Assembly: GCA_013694885.1 (NCBI GenBank)
Contig: JACDBO010000229.1
Span: forward strand, 1-5,980
From: Chloroflexia bacterium
GTDB taxonomy: Bacteria; Chloroflexota; Chloroflexia; Thermomicrobiales; UBA6265
Length of the DNA stretch: 5,980 nt
Direction: 5' to 3'
Position 1 is the stretch's first letter. The number at the start of each line of letters is the position of its first letter. Of the stretch, positions 5,468 through 5,980 are shown piece by piece. The position numbers and the translations under genes were made by a program. The notes below the pieces were generated by a model. The model did not search any database. It was not told the origin of the DNA and was given only the letters and a program-made list of their open reading frames with translations.

Positions 5468-5980
5468 ATGCGGTCGAAGGCTGGGTTGGACGGCGCCCCG
5501 GATGTCGCCGCGGACGGTGTTGCGCCATCGGCACTCCCCTCCGGCGTGCTCGCCGGGTTGCGGGGGATCCGGTTCCCGCTCGACCTGATCGGCGTCCTGG
5601 TGCTGCTGGTCGTCACCGCACTAGTTGTCTGGCCGCCATTGACGCAGGATTGGCCACTGGGGCGCACGGACGCGCTGATCTACTTCATCCCACTTTGGGG
5701 ATACCTCGGCGAGCAGCTGCGGGCCGGAAATATCCCGGCCTGGAATCCGGCCCAGTTCGGCGGGATGCCCTTTGCCGGCGACCCCGAATCCGGCTGGATG
5801 TACCTGCCGACGATGGTGGTTTCCACTCTCCTGCCGGCAGTAGCCGCCTTCAAGACGCTCGTCCTGGTCCACCTCAGTCTCGCCGCGCTCGGTACCTACG
5901 TGCTGGGTCGCGTCCTGGGGTTGGGGATGCTGGCGGCGGTGGTGGCGGGGGCGGCCTACGAGTTCAGCGCGCTGCTGGAG
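5468..5980 (+). CDS. YfhO-like multi-spanning membrane protein, N-terminal part
   Basis: An open frame of 171 codons runs to the right edge without a stop. A TGA at 5447-5449 closes the frame upstream, making ATG 5468 the first start; GCGGAG (5455-5460) lies seven bases before it. After a polar 35-residue N-terminus comes a membrane segment (about 38-56, LDLIGVLVLLVVTALVVWP), then a loop with GRTDALIYFIPLW (Asp68), AGNIPAWNPAQFGGMPFAGDPESGWMYLP-type features (WNP at 92-94, GDPESGW at 104-110), and further membrane segments at about 113-128, 130-148 and 150-165. An Asp in the first outer loop, WNP and a GxPF-GDP-SG-YP pattern are typical of YfhO-family proteins, which share the GT-C fold of lipid-linked sugar transferases; B. 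subtilis YfhO acts on lipoteichoic acid glycosylation. The acceptor here cannot be told. Full-length relatives are around 700-900 residues, so most of the gene is beyond the window. Confidence 0.78.
   Translation, partial: MRSKAGLDGAPDVAADGVAPSALPSGVLAGLRGIRFPLDLIGVLVLLVVTALVVWPPLTQDWPLGRTDALIYFIPLWGYLGEQLRAGNIPAWNPAQFGGMPFAGDPESGWMYLPTMVVSTLLPAVAAFKTLVLVHLSLAALGTYVLGRVLGLGMLAAVVAGAAYEFSALLE

Overview
This is a high-GC bacterial window. The endonuclease-type MutL tail, a Uma2-family protein, a BMP/NupQ-type nucleoside permease and a YfhO-like membrane protein together suit a Chloroflexota genome, perhaps a Thermomicrobia relative. That assignment is an inference from gene content and base composition; no rRNA or other marker is present.

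Layout. Positions 1-247 hold the C-terminal end of mutL on the + strand. Facing it on the - strand is a two-gene unit (319-2113): an XRE helix-turn-helix protein fused to an ImmA/IrrE zinc-peptidase domain, followed after 13 bases by a PIN-domain protein. This has the form of a toxin-antitoxin or stress-switch module. Its promoter lies in an AT-rich patch (about 2140-2181) built from four near-tandem 9-base units that include a palindrome over the -35 element, as expected for autoregulation. The rest of the 2114-2447 gap has no convincing gene. It carries a TATACT -10 element and a perfect 10-base palindrome upstream of the next gene.

From 2448 everything reads rightward: a nucleoside/simple-sugar ABC permease of the NupQ type with a TTG start; a four-copy heptad repeat just past its stop; a small histidine-rich helical protein of unknown function; a Uma2-family (PD-(D/E)XK fold) protein; a protein with a phosphoribosyltransferase-like core but no typical PRPP loop; and, after a 151-base gap with no gene, the first 171 codons of a YfhO-like multi-spanning membrane protein that runs off the window.

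How the genes fit together. The - strand pair is a self-contained module set between two housekeeping-type regions and could be a recent arrival. The permease has no ATPase, partner permease or binding lipoprotein beside it, so it must use partners encoded elsewhere. The permease and the PRTase-like protein could both belong to nucleobase/nucleoside uptake and salvage, but that link rests only on proximity. No rRNA, tRNA, CRISPR array, insertion sequence or recognised riboswitch was seen.
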